Origin: Sphingobacterium sp. SYP-B4668
GTDB taxonomy: Bacteria > Bacteroidota > Bacteroidia > Sphingobacteriales > Sphingobacteriaceae
Length of the DNA: 64,000 nucleotides
Direction of reading: 5' to 3'
Assembly: GCF_027627455.1 (NCBI RefSeq)
Contig: NZ_CP115483.1
Coordinates: 1,302,001 to 1,366,000, forward strand
The position numbers were made by a program, and so were the translations under genes. Of the stretch, positions 56,451-64,000 are shown one piece after another. The first letter of the stretch is position 1. Each line of letters opens with the position of its first letter. A model generated the notes under the pieces. That model was not told the origin of the DNA. It did no database searches and saw nothing but the letters and a program-made list of their open reading frames with translations.

Positions 56451-57761
56451 TTATTTACGATTGTTAATACTGGTTTCTCCAAAGCCCAAAAATTCATCCC
56501 AAAAAGTGCCGATTTTGCGATTGTACAATAAAATTTGGTAATTATTGCCCGTCTCGTAGAAGCTACCTGAAAAAGCATCGGTGACTACATTGCCGTTGAG
56601 ATCCTGCAATACATATTCGTAATCATAAAGCCCTTGTTTTAGTGGAAGCGTGACCTGCCAAAGTTTGGTCTTTTCTTCATAATGAAGTTTGTTCTGGGCT
56701 GTTCTTTGGTAATTGTTAAAGCCCCCAACGAGGTATATGTCTCCTTTTATTTCTTGATCGGTCTTAAGCGAAAAGGTTACCTGCGCATAGTCGCCCTCTA
56801 CATTGGCTTCCGGTTGGTCCATATTCCGGATATAAAATTTTCCGTTTTCGTCAAAAGTAGACGCATAGGTGGATTGACTGTTGTCTTCATCTATATGTAA
56901 GGAAACGCGCACTAGCGAATCTACGTGTATACTTTGAACCCGTTCGGACCCGAGTTTAAAACTGCGTAAGTCAACATATCTAAACTCATTATTTCCTTTA
57001 AAATCCAATGTTTGGCTATTGTTATAACTGATGTCACTTCCTCCAACAAACATGGGGTCATTCAAACTCATCATATTGTCCATGCGCTGATTTTGCATAA
57101 CTACTACGCGTAAGTCTCGTTGTGGATTCGCGACTGTGATGGCACCCGTTTTAACGAAAACATCTAATTTTTGATTTTGACTTCGCTTGGCTACAATGGT
57201 GGACGGCGATACTTTCGCTGCTACGCCCATCAAATTACGGACGACATAGAATTTACGGGTAAGGATTAACCTGTTTTTGTCTGCATCTTCATAGACTTTT
57301 AAAAGGTAGTTGCCCGGTAATTTCGGTGCTACATACTCATCAGGGAAGTTGGCAGAGTAATGCGTGTAAGGTTGATAAGTTGACTTAGAGCTGGTATAGT
57401 TGTCTATACGACCTTCATTGAAGCCTTCCGCGTATTCAAGCGGGGAGAGTCTGCTTGGTATCCAATTGGCATCACAATGCTCAATGCCGAAATAGAAATT
57501 CCGGATGTCAGCTCGTAAATCATCAAAGTTAAAAGTCAATGTATTCCTTTTCTCCAAGTCAATAATAGGTAAGTTGGTTTCTGTATTGCCAGTCAGGAAT
57601 TGGACGGATTGAATCGAAGGGAGGTAATTGACGTTATCATAAACTAACTCCTGCTTAGGAGATTGGTCACTGTCATTGTTTTTCTTTTTTTTCTTCTTTT
57701 GCGCAAAGCAACAGCTTACTATTAGAAGAAGAGAAATACTTACGACTATACATTTTTTCAT
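56451..57761 (-). CDS. Type IX secretion plug protein (DUF5103 family)
   Basis: A 436-residue exported protein. Family features are IEHCDANWIPSRLSPLEYAEGF, the KFYVVRNLMGVAAKVSPST segment, and a C-terminal immunoglobulin-like domain (IYLVGGFNNYQRTAQNKL, KQGLYDYEYVLQDLNG). DUF5103 proteins are described as the plug closing the periplasmic side of the SprA translocon (established for the family). The N-terminus IVSCCFAQ allows either lipidation at Cys17 or signal-peptidase I cleavage; six lysines follow, from a run of eight A. It leads the operon with the permease. Confidence 0.87.
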   Translation of the reverse strand: MKKCIVVSISLLLIVSCCFAQKKKKKKNNDSDQSPKQELVYDNVNYLPSIQSVQFLTGNTETNLPIIDLEKRNTLTFNFDDLRADIRNFYFGIEHCDANWIPSRLSPLEYAEGFNEGRIDNYTSSKSTYQPYTHYSANFPDEYVAPKLPGNYLLKVYEDADKNRLILTRKFYVVRNLMGVAAKVSPSTIVAKRSQNQKLDVFVKTGAITVANPQRDLRVVVMQNQRMDNMMSLNDPMFVGGSDISYNNSQTLDFKGNNEFRYVDLRSFKLGSERVQSIHVDSLVRVSLHIDEDNSQSTYASTFDENGKFYIRNMDQPEANVEGDYAQVTFSLKTDQEIKGDIYLVGGFNNYQRTAQNKLHYEEKTKLWQVTLPLKQGLYDYEYVLQDLNGNVVTDAFSGSFYETGNNYQILLYNRKIGTFWDEFLGFGETSINNRK

Positions 57762-57766
57762 GCCGT

Positions 57767-57797
57767 CAAACTTAGATAACTAGTTCTTTTTTCGCAA
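57767..57797 (-). promoter_or_regulatory. Promoter of the plug/permease operon
   Basis: On the minus strand TTG (57797-57795), 20 bp, TAAGTTTG (57774-57767), only 5 bases (ACGGC) before the ATG. Confidence 0.65.
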
Positions 57798-57827
57798 GAA
57801 TTAGTTAGTATTATCCAAATAAAATTA

Positions 57828-57857
57828 GAAAACCGCTGTGTCCTTACAGTGGTTTTC
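57828..57857 (-). terminator. Terminator after the DUF4139 gene
   Basis: Twelve-position stem (57828-57839 and 57846-57857, one G-T pair), followed on the minus strand by TAATTTTATTT. Confidence 0.75.
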
Positions 57858-57871
57858 TAAGATAGCTATTT

Positions 57872-59491
57872 TTAGTAAATATTTACTTGCTTGTCTTTTG
57901 GATATTTTACGGTGTATCCAAAACGTATCTTTTTTGTCGCACCAGCCGGTACATCTAAACTCCATTTAAGGAGACCAGTTTCTTTGTTGATATCTGCGCT
58001 ACCGCTGTCATCTAAGGTTATTTCCATAGATTTATCCGTGGATACTGGTATTTGATCTTGCAAAGAAATACTTACATCGTTCTTTTTATTATTCTTGATG
58101 GTGATTTCGTAGACCAAACTTTGCTTTTTGCTTCCACCTAATATTTTCGTTTGGGATAAATCATTGATTTTTTCCCGTTTGATGCTGATCATCTTATCTC
58201 TGCCCAAGCTTAATTTGAGTGTGTCAGTGGCATCATTTGGATTAATAACAGTCTTGCCTACCAGCATATTCTCGAACATGACGTTGGCAGTACCGGGCAT
58301 CAAATTAAGTTTTTCGTAATCTGTTAGCTCAGCCAATAAATAAATGTTAGGGTCCAATCTAGGTACGGCTAGATAGGTATAGCTTGCAGCATGTTTGTAG
58401 TCTTTTAACGAAACGCTATGCGGCTTACCATTAGACGCAATATCATATGGGATAGAGATGTCAAACGTTGTATTCAGTTGATTCTCGCTTTGTTGGGTAT
58501 AGGATCCGATACTAGAAGCAGCTCCAAATCTTACATTTTTTTGTTTAGTTACGACAACTTCATCTAGCGTTGCACCAGCGATTAGAATTTGAGGGGCCGA
58601 ATTCACTTTAGCTCGCAAGTAGTCCTGCTGATAATAAAGCTGCCACGGTTGCAATATAGGAGCAACTCCATATTGTGAGGGGTTGCCCGTTGCTAACGTA
58701 AGATGAACTTTTTTCCAATCAACGCCAGTAGCTTGGGAAACATTGGCTTTGTATACAATTTCTAACGGTGAGTTTGTATTCGTAGCGCGAAGATCATAAG
58801 ACGCATACCATGAAGCTTGTGGAGAACTGTAGGTAATATCAAAAGGTTGATTGCCAGCTTGGTTGTTGATTACTTGAACGACCAGTTGTCCCCCCGAACC
58901 TGTTGTTTGCCCGCGAACTTCGTCCAATTGCACTTTTGCTTTATTGACCACATCCTCCTGAATAACGATTTTTTCATCTAGACTTGAAATCGTGTTTTTC
59001 ACTTCTAGGTATTTAGTTTTGTAATAGTCTGCCATTTTGGAAAGCTCTGCTACAGTCGTAGTGCCATTTGTACCTGCAATTTTCTGATTGCTTTCCAGTA
59101 GTTTAAGTATACTTTCTTCTGTTGATTTTTCATTTTGTAGAGATTTCAAAAGATTGAGTTCCTTATTATGGTGGTTTTCTACTTTAACAAAACCCTCACT
59201 CTTGACATCAGCATCTATATAATTTAACATTGATCGCACGGACATAATTGTGACGTGAGGGGAGCTACCGATCTGGATGCTATTTTCATCGATACCATTT
59301 GCTACATGTGTAAATACGATCTCACTGGTACCTGTCGGTAGATTGACATTGGCTTGATGATTTAGTTCAGCTGCATTTGTGTAAAGGGTTACATCTTTAA
59401 GTTCCGCCTTTATTACTTTGGGCCCTTGGGCGAACAAGCCGGTGGTCACCAAAGCACCACCTATGGCTAGAGAAATCTTTATTATGTTCAT
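57872..59491 (-). CDS. DUF4139 (MuiA-like) exported protein
   Basis: A 539-residue protein with a signal peptide ending LFAQ. It has a DUF4140-type N-domain (LKDVTLYTNAAELNHQANVNL, in part), a coiled coil at about 105-195, and a DUF4139 domain ending TKKIRFGYTVKYPKDKQVNIY, in part. Function is unknown; the mucoidy-inhibitor name comes from distant relatives. A short LDEVVVTKQ motif at 309-317 resembles the TonB-box region of SusC proteins. Monocistronic, with its own promoter and terminator. Confidence 0.9.
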   Translation of the reverse strand: MNIIKISLAIGGALVTTGLFAQGPKVIKAELKDVTLYTNAAELNHQANVNLPTGTSEIVFTHVANGIDENSIQIGSSPHVTIMSVRSMLNYIDADVKSEGFVKVENHHNKELNLLKSLQNEKSTEESILKLLESNQKIAGTNGTTTVAELSKMADYYKTKYLEVKNTISSLDEKIVIQEDVVNKAKVQLDEVRGQTTGSGGQLVVQVINNQAGNQPFDITYSSPQASWYASYDLRATNTNSPLEIVYKANVSQATGVDWKKVHLTLATGNPSQYGVAPILQPWQLYYQQDYLRAKVNSAPQILIAGATLDEVVVTKQKNVRFGAASSIGSYTQQSENQLNTTFDISIPYDIASNGKPHSVSLKDYKHAASYTYLAVPRLDPNIYLLAELTDYEKLNLMPGTANVMFENMLVGKTVINPNDATDTLKLSLGRDKMISIKREKINDLSQTKILGGSKKQSLVYEITIKNNKKNDVSISLQDQIPVSTDKSMEITLDDSGSADINKETGLLKWSLDVPAGATKKIRFGYTVKYPKDKQVNIY

Positions 59492-59540
59492 CGTTTTCTA
59501 TGATAATTTGGACAAGGATGCGTGAGGATACCGTATTCCA

Positions 59541-59548
59541 CAAAAATA
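59541..59548 (-). promoter_or_regulatory. DUF4139-gene promoter -7 box
   Basis: TATTTTTG on the minus strand, 49 bases before the ATG. No TTG at -33. Confidence 0.35.
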
Positions 59549-59701
59549 TTTCTTGTTTTTAATAAAAATTTTATGAACTACATCTCAGAGCTATCAGAAA
59601 GATGCTCGCCAGCAGACTGTTGCTAATCTTCGGGTCAATCCCAATGACCGTAGTTGGATGTGATATTTATGAGTAAGATAGTTATATTCAGGTATGTAAA
59701 A

Positions 59702-59734
59702 AAAAGAGGAGCTATATTAAACAGCTCCTCTTTT
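59702..59734 (-). terminator. Terminator of the feo operon
   Basis: Arms AAAAGAGGAGCT and AGCTCCTCTTTT (12 bp, 9-base loop), with a T run on the minus strand. One arm lies inside the last codons of the preceding peptide gene. Confidence 0.85.
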
Positions 59735-59884
59735 ACGTTTATCGGGAGTATTTACCCCACAGCAGCCACCAGTTGAACACCCGCAGCTGCCTTTGGAGGA
59801 GCCTCTCATTTTTTTATACAAAAAGATGATGGCTCCGATAAACACAATTCCGATAATCAAATATTGAATAGCTTCATTTGTCAT
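59717..59884 (-). CDS. FeoB-associated Cys-rich membrane peptide
   Basis: A 55-residue peptide: one membrane helix (AIQYLIIGIVFIGAIIFLY), then a Cys-rich tail GSCGCSTGGCCG. This is the FeoB-associated Cys-rich family, found next to feoB in many Bacteroidota and Firmicutes; it may help deliver or bind iron at the cytoplasmic face. It starts 7 bp after feoB. The terminator hairpin begins within its last four codons. Confidence 0.88.
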   Translation of the reverse strand: MTNEAIQYLIIGIVFIGAIIFLYKKMRGSSKGSCGCSTGGCCGVNTPDKRKRGAV

Positions 59885-59891
59885 AGTTGTA

Positions 59892-61973
59892 TTATTTTAA
59901 AAGCTGATATGCAATAAATGCAGCAATATAGGCTAGCCCCGTCATCATACCTGTTTGTATCAACGTCCATTTCCAAGAGTTGGTTTCCTTCCTTACGATG
60001 GCTATAGTACTCATACACTGCATTGCAAACGCATAGAATAGTAATAATGATATACCAGATGCGAAATTATAAGCGGGTAATCCTGTGTTTCTATTGATTT
60101 CTTTACGCATCTGTCCTTGAATGGTCGTCTCATCGTCCGTGTCACCAAGGGCGTATACAGTTGCCATGGTACTGACAAACACTTCTCTAGCAGCAAAGGA
60201 GGAAATAAGACCAATTCCAATTTTCCAATCATAGCCTAACGGTGCAATGGCTGGTTCAATGGTGGTGCCTAAGATACCTAAATAGGAGTTTTCAAGTTGG
60301 TAAGATTTGATATGGTTTTCCAGATCCTCAGCAGATGCATTTGGATAGTCTTGTTGTACGATTTCTTCTGCACGGTTAAAGTTTCCAGGGCCGAAGCTAC
60401 CTAATACCCATAAGATAATGGACATGGCTAGTATGATCTTACCGGCATCGATGATAAATCCTGAAGATTTTTCCCAAACATTTACAGCAACATTTTTCCA
60501 ATCCGGAAGTTTGTAGGTCGGTAATTCAAAAATTAGGAATGTCTTATGTTTGCTTTTAATTACCTTTCCGAGTATCCAAGCAGCGCCAAGGGCACTTAAC
60601 AATCCCAATATATACATGCCAAATAAGGTCATTCCCTGCATGTTGAAACCTAGTATTTTTTGATCGGGAATGACTAATCCGATAATGACGATATATATAG
60701 GTAATCGTGCCGAGCAAGTCATGAAGGGGGTGACCAATATGGTAATAAGTCTTTCCTTGGCATTTTCAATGTTACGGGCAGACATGATTGCAGGAATAGA
60801 ACAAGCAGCTCCAGACATCAAGGGGATTACTGATTTGCCATTTAGTCCAAAAGGACGTAGCCAGCGGTCCATCAAAAAAACGACGCGACTCATATATCCC
60901 GTTTCCTCCATTAAAGAGATAAACAAAAATAGGATCGCAATTTGGGGAATGAAAATAACAATCCCTCCGATACCCGCAATAATCCCGTCTGTCAACAACC
61001 CGGTGATTGGGCCTTCAGGAAGCATCGCCTGTACACTCGCACCCAAGGAAGCAAAGGTTTCGTCAATAAAATCCATCAATGGCGCAGCCCAAGCAAAGAT
61101 AGCTTGAAAAATAAGGAACAGGATCCCGAAGAAAATTACATAGCCCCAAAGCGGATGGATTAAAATCCTATCGATGCTGTTGGTTCTGTTTTTCTTGGTT
61201 TGATGATTATAGGAAATGATATTGACAAGATCTTTGTCAATCTGATGATGACGTATAAGTGATTCACTTTTTTGAAGCTGCCCCGTTTCTAAGATATGTT
61301 TGGATCGGATCTCCTGTAGCTTTTCTTTCTTCTCCTCTGTTAAAAAAGAAACGTTCGCTTGGGCCAAAAACTGCCAAGTAGAATACTCCGTTTCCAAAGG
61401 AAACAACTGCTTAGCTTCCGAAAGTGCGGATTGAAATTGTTCATCTATCTTTAATCCCCCGAAGTAGCTACCTGTCGTGATTGAAAATTGTTGAGTGAGC
61501 GCATGGATTCCCTCTCCAGTGCGAGCGTTCGTTTGAAAAATTCGAGTCTGTAGATATGATTCTAATTTCGGTATATCGACAGACACTCCTTTTTCTTTGG
61601 CTTCATCTATCATATTCAAGACGAAGATGGCGGGAAGGCCAAGCTCTCGAGCTTGTTGATAGAGTACAATAGATCTTTTTAGATGCATGGGCTCACTCAC
61701 CACGACCACAAGGTCTGGGTAGTTCACATCTTGTTTATTACTTAAGGTGTTGAAAACGATTTCCTCGTCCATAGAGTTTGGGAACAAGGTATATGTCCCA
61801 GGTAAGTCGATTATACGATAGGTGACATCTTTCACCCGGACCGTACCTTCACGTTTTTCGACTGTAATCCCGGGATAGTTTCCTACCTTTTGATGTAGCT
61901 TGGTGATTTTATTAAATAGGGAAGTTTTTCCGACATTTGGATTCCCTAAAAGGGCTATTATAGGGGATTTCAT
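59892..61973 (-). CDS. feoB: Ferrous iron transporter FeoB
   Basis: A 693-residue GTP-gated ferrous iron permease. The G-domain has GNPNVGKT (residues 10-17), DLPGTYTLFP as G3 and NMIDEA as G4. The membrane part contains the two Gate segments, with SGAACSIPAIMSAR and FMTCSARLPIY. The ATG at 61973 is chosen; the longer frame starts with TTG inside feoA. Only one base lies between the feoA stop and this ATG. The domain set is complete. Confidence 0.96.
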   Translation of the reverse strand: MKSPIIALLGNPNVGKTSLFNKITKLHQKVGNYPGITVEKREGTVRVKDVTYRIIDLPGTYTLFPNSMDEEIVFNTLSNKQDVNYPDLVVVVSEPMHLKRSIVLYQQARELGLPAIFVLNMIDEAKEKGVSVDIPKLESYLQTRIFQTNARTGEGIHALTQQFSITTGSYFGGLKIDEQFQSALSEAKQLFPLETEYSTWQFLAQANVSFLTEEKKEKLQEIRSKHILETGQLQKSESLIRHHQIDKDLVNIISYNHQTKKNRTNSIDRILIHPLWGYVIFFGILFLIFQAIFAWAAPLMDFIDETFASLGASVQAMLPEGPITGLLTDGIIAGIGGIVIFIPQIAILFLFISLMEETGYMSRVVFLMDRWLRPFGLNGKSVIPLMSGAACSIPAIMSARNIENAKERLITILVTPFMTCSARLPIYIVIIGLVIPDQKILGFNMQGMTLFGMYILGLLSALGAAWILGKVIKSKHKTFLIFELPTYKLPDWKNVAVNVWEKSSGFIIDAGKIILAMSIILWVLGSFGPGNFNRAEEIVQQDYPNASAEDLENHIKSYQLENSYLGILGTTIEPAIAPLGYDWKIGIGLISSFAAREVFVSTMATVYALGDTDDETTIQGQMRKEINRNTGLPAYNFASGISLLLFYAFAMQCMSTIAIVRKETNSWKWTLIQTGMMTGLAYIAAFIAYQLLK

Positions 61974-61974
61974 A

Positions 61975-62211
61975 CTATTTTTCAACGATTATGTGCTTAG
62001 CTTCGGATTTACGTAAAGCAACTAGTGAATTGTTTTGAATGATACTAACACATATTGGGCCATTGAAAGGTGCAATATGTTTGATTTCGATATCAATCCC
62101 AGGAAGGAAGCCAATCTCAAAAAACTTTGCAGGTATTTCGGATGAGGAATAGCTCAATATCTTAGCTCTTTCTCCTTTTTTTAATTTATCCAAGCTATTA
62201 TTGTGATGCAT
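61975..62211 (-). CDS. feoA: Ferrous iron transport protein FeoA
   Basis: A 78-residue SH3-like FeoA domain. LDKLKKGERAKILSY and the ending VSIIQNNSLVALRKSEAKHIIV, in part, are typical. It assists FeoB. First gene of the feoA-feoB-Cys-rich peptide operon, divergent from a MarR regulator. Confidence 0.93.
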   Translation of the reverse strand: MHHNNSLDKLKKGERAKILSYSSSEIPAKFFEIGFLPGIDIEIKHIAPFNGPICVSIIQNNSLVALRKSEAKHIIVEK

Positions 62212-62247
62212 TTCGTATATTTAATATTATTTGAACAACATAAACCC

Positions 62248-62255
62248 CAAAGATA
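62248..62255 (-). promoter_or_regulatory. feo operon promoter -7 box
   Basis: TATCTTTG on the minus strand, 36 bases before the feoA ATG. No TTG at the usual -33 distance. Confidence 0.45.
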
Positions 62256-62323
62256 AATAATTGTTTTGAGGAAATTGAGTCGGAAAGTGTCATTTGTGTG
62301 TATTAAATTTATTTAGATTAATT

Positions 62324-62791
62324 ATGAAGATAGAGGAGGAGCTACAAGTAAGGCAATTCAAAAGCGAGTGGCATAAGGCAACAGTAAACCTTGTTTTTAC
62401 AGCAAATAAATTAACGGAAATATTAGAGAAAAGAGCTGAAAAGCAGCAAATTACCTTGCAACAATTTAATGCATTGCGCATCTTGCGAGGACAGTATCCT
62501 CAACCCGCAAATAACAATCTTTTAAAAACCAGATTATTGACCAATACGCCTGATATTTCAAGGCTAATGGATCGTTTGGTAGCCAAGAATCTGGTGTCTA
62601 GGTGTAAAAGTGCTGAAGACAAACGGTCGGTAGATTTGGTGATTACTGATAAAGGGCTAGTCGTGTTGGAGGAGCTGGAAGAAACCATGTTATTAAACGA
62701 CATACTTCCCAAGAACTTTAAAGAAAAAGACTGCGAGCGATTGAGCGATTTGTTGGATAAGTTGCGCAATTCACTGCGCTTGGAAGAGTAA
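62324..62791 (+). CDS. MarR-family transcription regulator
   Basis: A 155-residue winged-helix regulator. The recognition region is TRLLTNTPDISRLMDRLVAK in part, with the wing CKSAEDKRSVDLVITDKG carrying the conserved DKRS. The ATG at 62324 (MKIEEELQVRQF) is preferred over a TTG-initiated extension. It diverges from feoA with 112 bp between start codons. Control of iron uptake or redox genes is an inference from position. Confidence 0.9.
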   Translation: MKIEEELQVRQFKSEWHKATVNLVFTANKLTEILEKRAEKQQITLQQFNALRILRGQYPQPANNNLLKTRLLTNTPDISRLMDRLVAKNLVSRCKSAEDKRSVDLVITDKGLVVLEELEETMLLNDILPKNFKEKDCERLSDLLDKLRNSLRLEE

Positions 62792-62821
62792 AGTATATTT
62801 TCTTGCTTATTCGACAGCATT

Positions 62822-62857
62822 AAAAAGGCCATGATAAATTTTATCATGGCCTTTTTT
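62822..62857. terminator. Bidirectional terminator between MarR and ZIP genes
   Basis: Long near-perfect inverted repeat with a GGCCATGAT core, with A and T runs on both flanks. Confidence 0.85.
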
Positions 62858-62861
62858 TCAT

Positions 62862-63656
62862 TTAATGATTGTGGTCGTGATGATGCTCTGTGGGATGTTC
62901 ATGGTTGTGTTGGTGACTACCATGGTCATGGCTTTCAAATAAGAAGTTTAATAAAGAAACGGCCACACCCAATATTACTGCAATCATTTTTTTCTTGTTG
63001 AATTTATGATGATCTGCAGATCCAGATTCAAAAAGTATAGTGGTGGATATATGTAAAAAGATACCAATGACTACAGCCATTATCTTATCGAAGTACTGGT
63101 GTATATTACCCACCTCTCCGGCACTGATTCCTTTACTAAGCATAAAGCCTAGTGGTGTCATTGCTGCGAAGATGACTAAATATATCGTAATCTTGTTTTT
63201 TGTCAATTTTGTGTTTAGGAGAAGACTACCTAGCGCAAAGGCTGCAGGAATGTGGTGTATAGCGATACCAAAAACCAATTGTGTTTGATGACCAGAAGCT
63301 AATGGCATCCCTTCTAAAAAGGCATGTAGGCATAAGCTTGCCATAATTCCAAGTGGAAAAGCTTGATGTGAATGATGGTGGATGTGTCCATGCTCGATGC
63401 CTTGCGAAAACTGTTCTAATACAAGTTGAAATAAAAATCCACCTAGAATATACAAGCCAATTACTTCAGGATTAGTATTTGACCCTTCATAGACATGAGG
63501 AATAAGGTGTAATACAGTAATCGCAAAAAGATATGCACCACTAAAGGAGAGAATCAATTTGAGACTATTCGTATTATCGCGTTTGACAAAAAAAACAGCT
63601 ATTCCGCTGACCAATGCAGAAATGAATAAAATGGCGACTATAAGAGTTGCACTCAT
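62862..63656 (-). CDS. ZIP-family metal transporter
   Basis: A 264-residue protein with eight predicted membrane helices. Metal-binding HLIPHVYEG is in helix 2; LCLHAFLEGMPLASG (HxxxE type) and GIAIHHIPAAFALG carry helix IV and V ligands. A His-rich loop (GIEHGHIHHHSH) lies between helices, and the C-terminal tail ends EHHHDHNH. It imports zinc or another divalent metal; the substrate cannot be fixed. Start overlaps the upstream PAP2 stop by ATGA, so the two are coupled. Confidence 0.92.
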   Translation of the reverse strand: MSATLIVAILFISALVSGIAVFFVKRDNTNSLKLILSFSGAYLFAITVLHLIPHVYEGSNTNPEVIGLYILGGFLFQLVLEQFSQGIEHGHIHHHSHQAFPLGIMASLCLHAFLEGMPLASGHQTQLVFGIAIHHIPAAFALGSLLLNTKLTKNKITIYLVIFAAMTPLGFMLSKGISAGEVGNIHQYFDKIMAVVIGIFLHISTTILFESGSADHHKFNKKKMIAVILGVAVSLLNFLFESHDHGSHQHNHEHPTEHHHDHNH

Positions 63657-64000
63657 GTAGATATGGGGTTAATTGTTGTTGTCGTGAAAAAATTGGGCAT
63701 CACTTTTTTAAATATATTGCCCGTCAATAGCCCTATACATATTCCCAGCAGTGCGCCGCATAGAATATCGAAAGGATAGTGTACGCCAACATATATTTGG
63801 GATATGCTGATTAAGGCCGCCCAAGTAATAGCTAGCCAAAGGGTATGTTTCCACTTGCGTCTAAAGAGGACCACCCAGAAAAAGGCCATCGCAAAGTGAT
63901 TGGTGGCGTGGGAAGAGGTAAAGCTGAACCCTGATCCGCAACGCACCCGTATGTTGACTTCTTCTTTAAATTCAATGTCATTACAGGGACGCACTCGCTT
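63653..64000 (-). CDS. PAP2-family phosphatase, partial (5' end outside window)
   Basis: The C-terminal 115 codons of a membrane phosphatase. KRVRPCND is the start of the KX6RP motif, SSHATNHFAMAFF is the SGH-like motif and SQIYVGVHYPFDILCGAL the SR-X5-H-X3-D motif, with Q in place of R. Members dephosphorylate lipid phosphates such as phosphatidylglycerol phosphate or undecaprenyl diphosphate. The frame runs off the window edge; the GTG at 63994 is not a start but an internal Val. Confidence 0.88.
   Translation of the reverse strand, partial: KRVRPCNDIEFKEEVNIRVRCGSGFSFTSSHATNHFAMAFFWVVLFRRKWKHTLWLAITWAALISISQIYVGVHYPFDILCGALLGICIGLLTGNIFKKVMPNFFTTTTINPIST

Noticed and set aside
60670..61107. 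145-codon plus-strand open frame inside feoB
   Set aside because: Antisense to conserved FeoB membrane segments; no promoter or family resemblance.
63653..63994. Complete small PAP2 gene starting at GTG 63994
   Set aside because: The frame continues upstream as Lys-Arg to the window edge, giving KRVRPCND of the first PAP2 motif, so the gene is cut by the window.

Overview
The window looks like a chromosomal stretch from a low-GC member of the Bacteroidota, most likely the family Sphingobacteriaceae (Sphingobacterium or Pedobacter-like). The evidence is two ECF-sigma/FecR/SusC/SusD uptake modules, two type IX secretion genes (porT and a DUF5103 plug protein), menaquinone-type UbiE, DASH cryptochrome, and many promoters of the Bacteroidota form TAnnTTTG. 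I see no rRNA, tRNA, CRISPR array, insertion sequence, prophage or integrase. I found about 50 protein genes; three of them encode peptides of 25 to 55 residues.

Layout. Positions 1-453 hold no gene I can support, but do carry an 11-bp phased repeat. Positions 454-19290 are mostly housekeeping: elaA and yqeY, a short-chain dehydrogenase, ubiE overlapping porT, dnaB, valS, two tandem LtaS-like sulfatase-fold membrane proteins, an outer-membrane protein, the 2-oxoglutarate dehydrogenase pair odhA-odhB, and a DASH photolyase. A Rossmann-type protein and a UbiD-family decarboxylase follow (19535-22337).

Positions 22393-33552 are the most distinctive part: a remodelled Kdp potassium-uptake locus. 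It starts with an NtrC-type sigma-54 response regulator instead of KdpE. Next come two small proteins that look homologous to each other, separated by a 27-residue membrane micropeptide, then a 25-residue KdpF, KdpA, KdpB, KdpC, an outer-membrane beta-barrel protein, a KdpD cut down to its cytoplasmic ATP-binding and USP-like half, and a separate HAMP/PAS histidine kinase. The inferred circuit is a detached KdpD sensor module plus a stand-alone kinase signalling to a sigma-54 activator.

Positions 33661-45039 hold a small acetyltransferase, a Crp/Fnr regulator with a palindromic operator candidate, the first ECF/FecR/SusC/SusD module, a D-cysteine desulfhydrase-like PLP enzyme, an RluD-type pseudouridine synthase and a class IV aminotransferase. 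Positions 45443-54773 (minus strand) are the second ECF/FecR/SusC/SusD module, which ends in two thioredoxin-fold proteins. Positions 55009-59491 hold an amino-acid permease in an operon with the T9SS plug protein, and a DUF4139 protein. Positions 59717-62791 are an iron-uptake cluster: feoA, feoB, a Cys-rich FeoB-associated peptide and a divergent MarR regulator. A ZIP metal transporter and a PAP2 phosphatase cut by the window edge complete the window.
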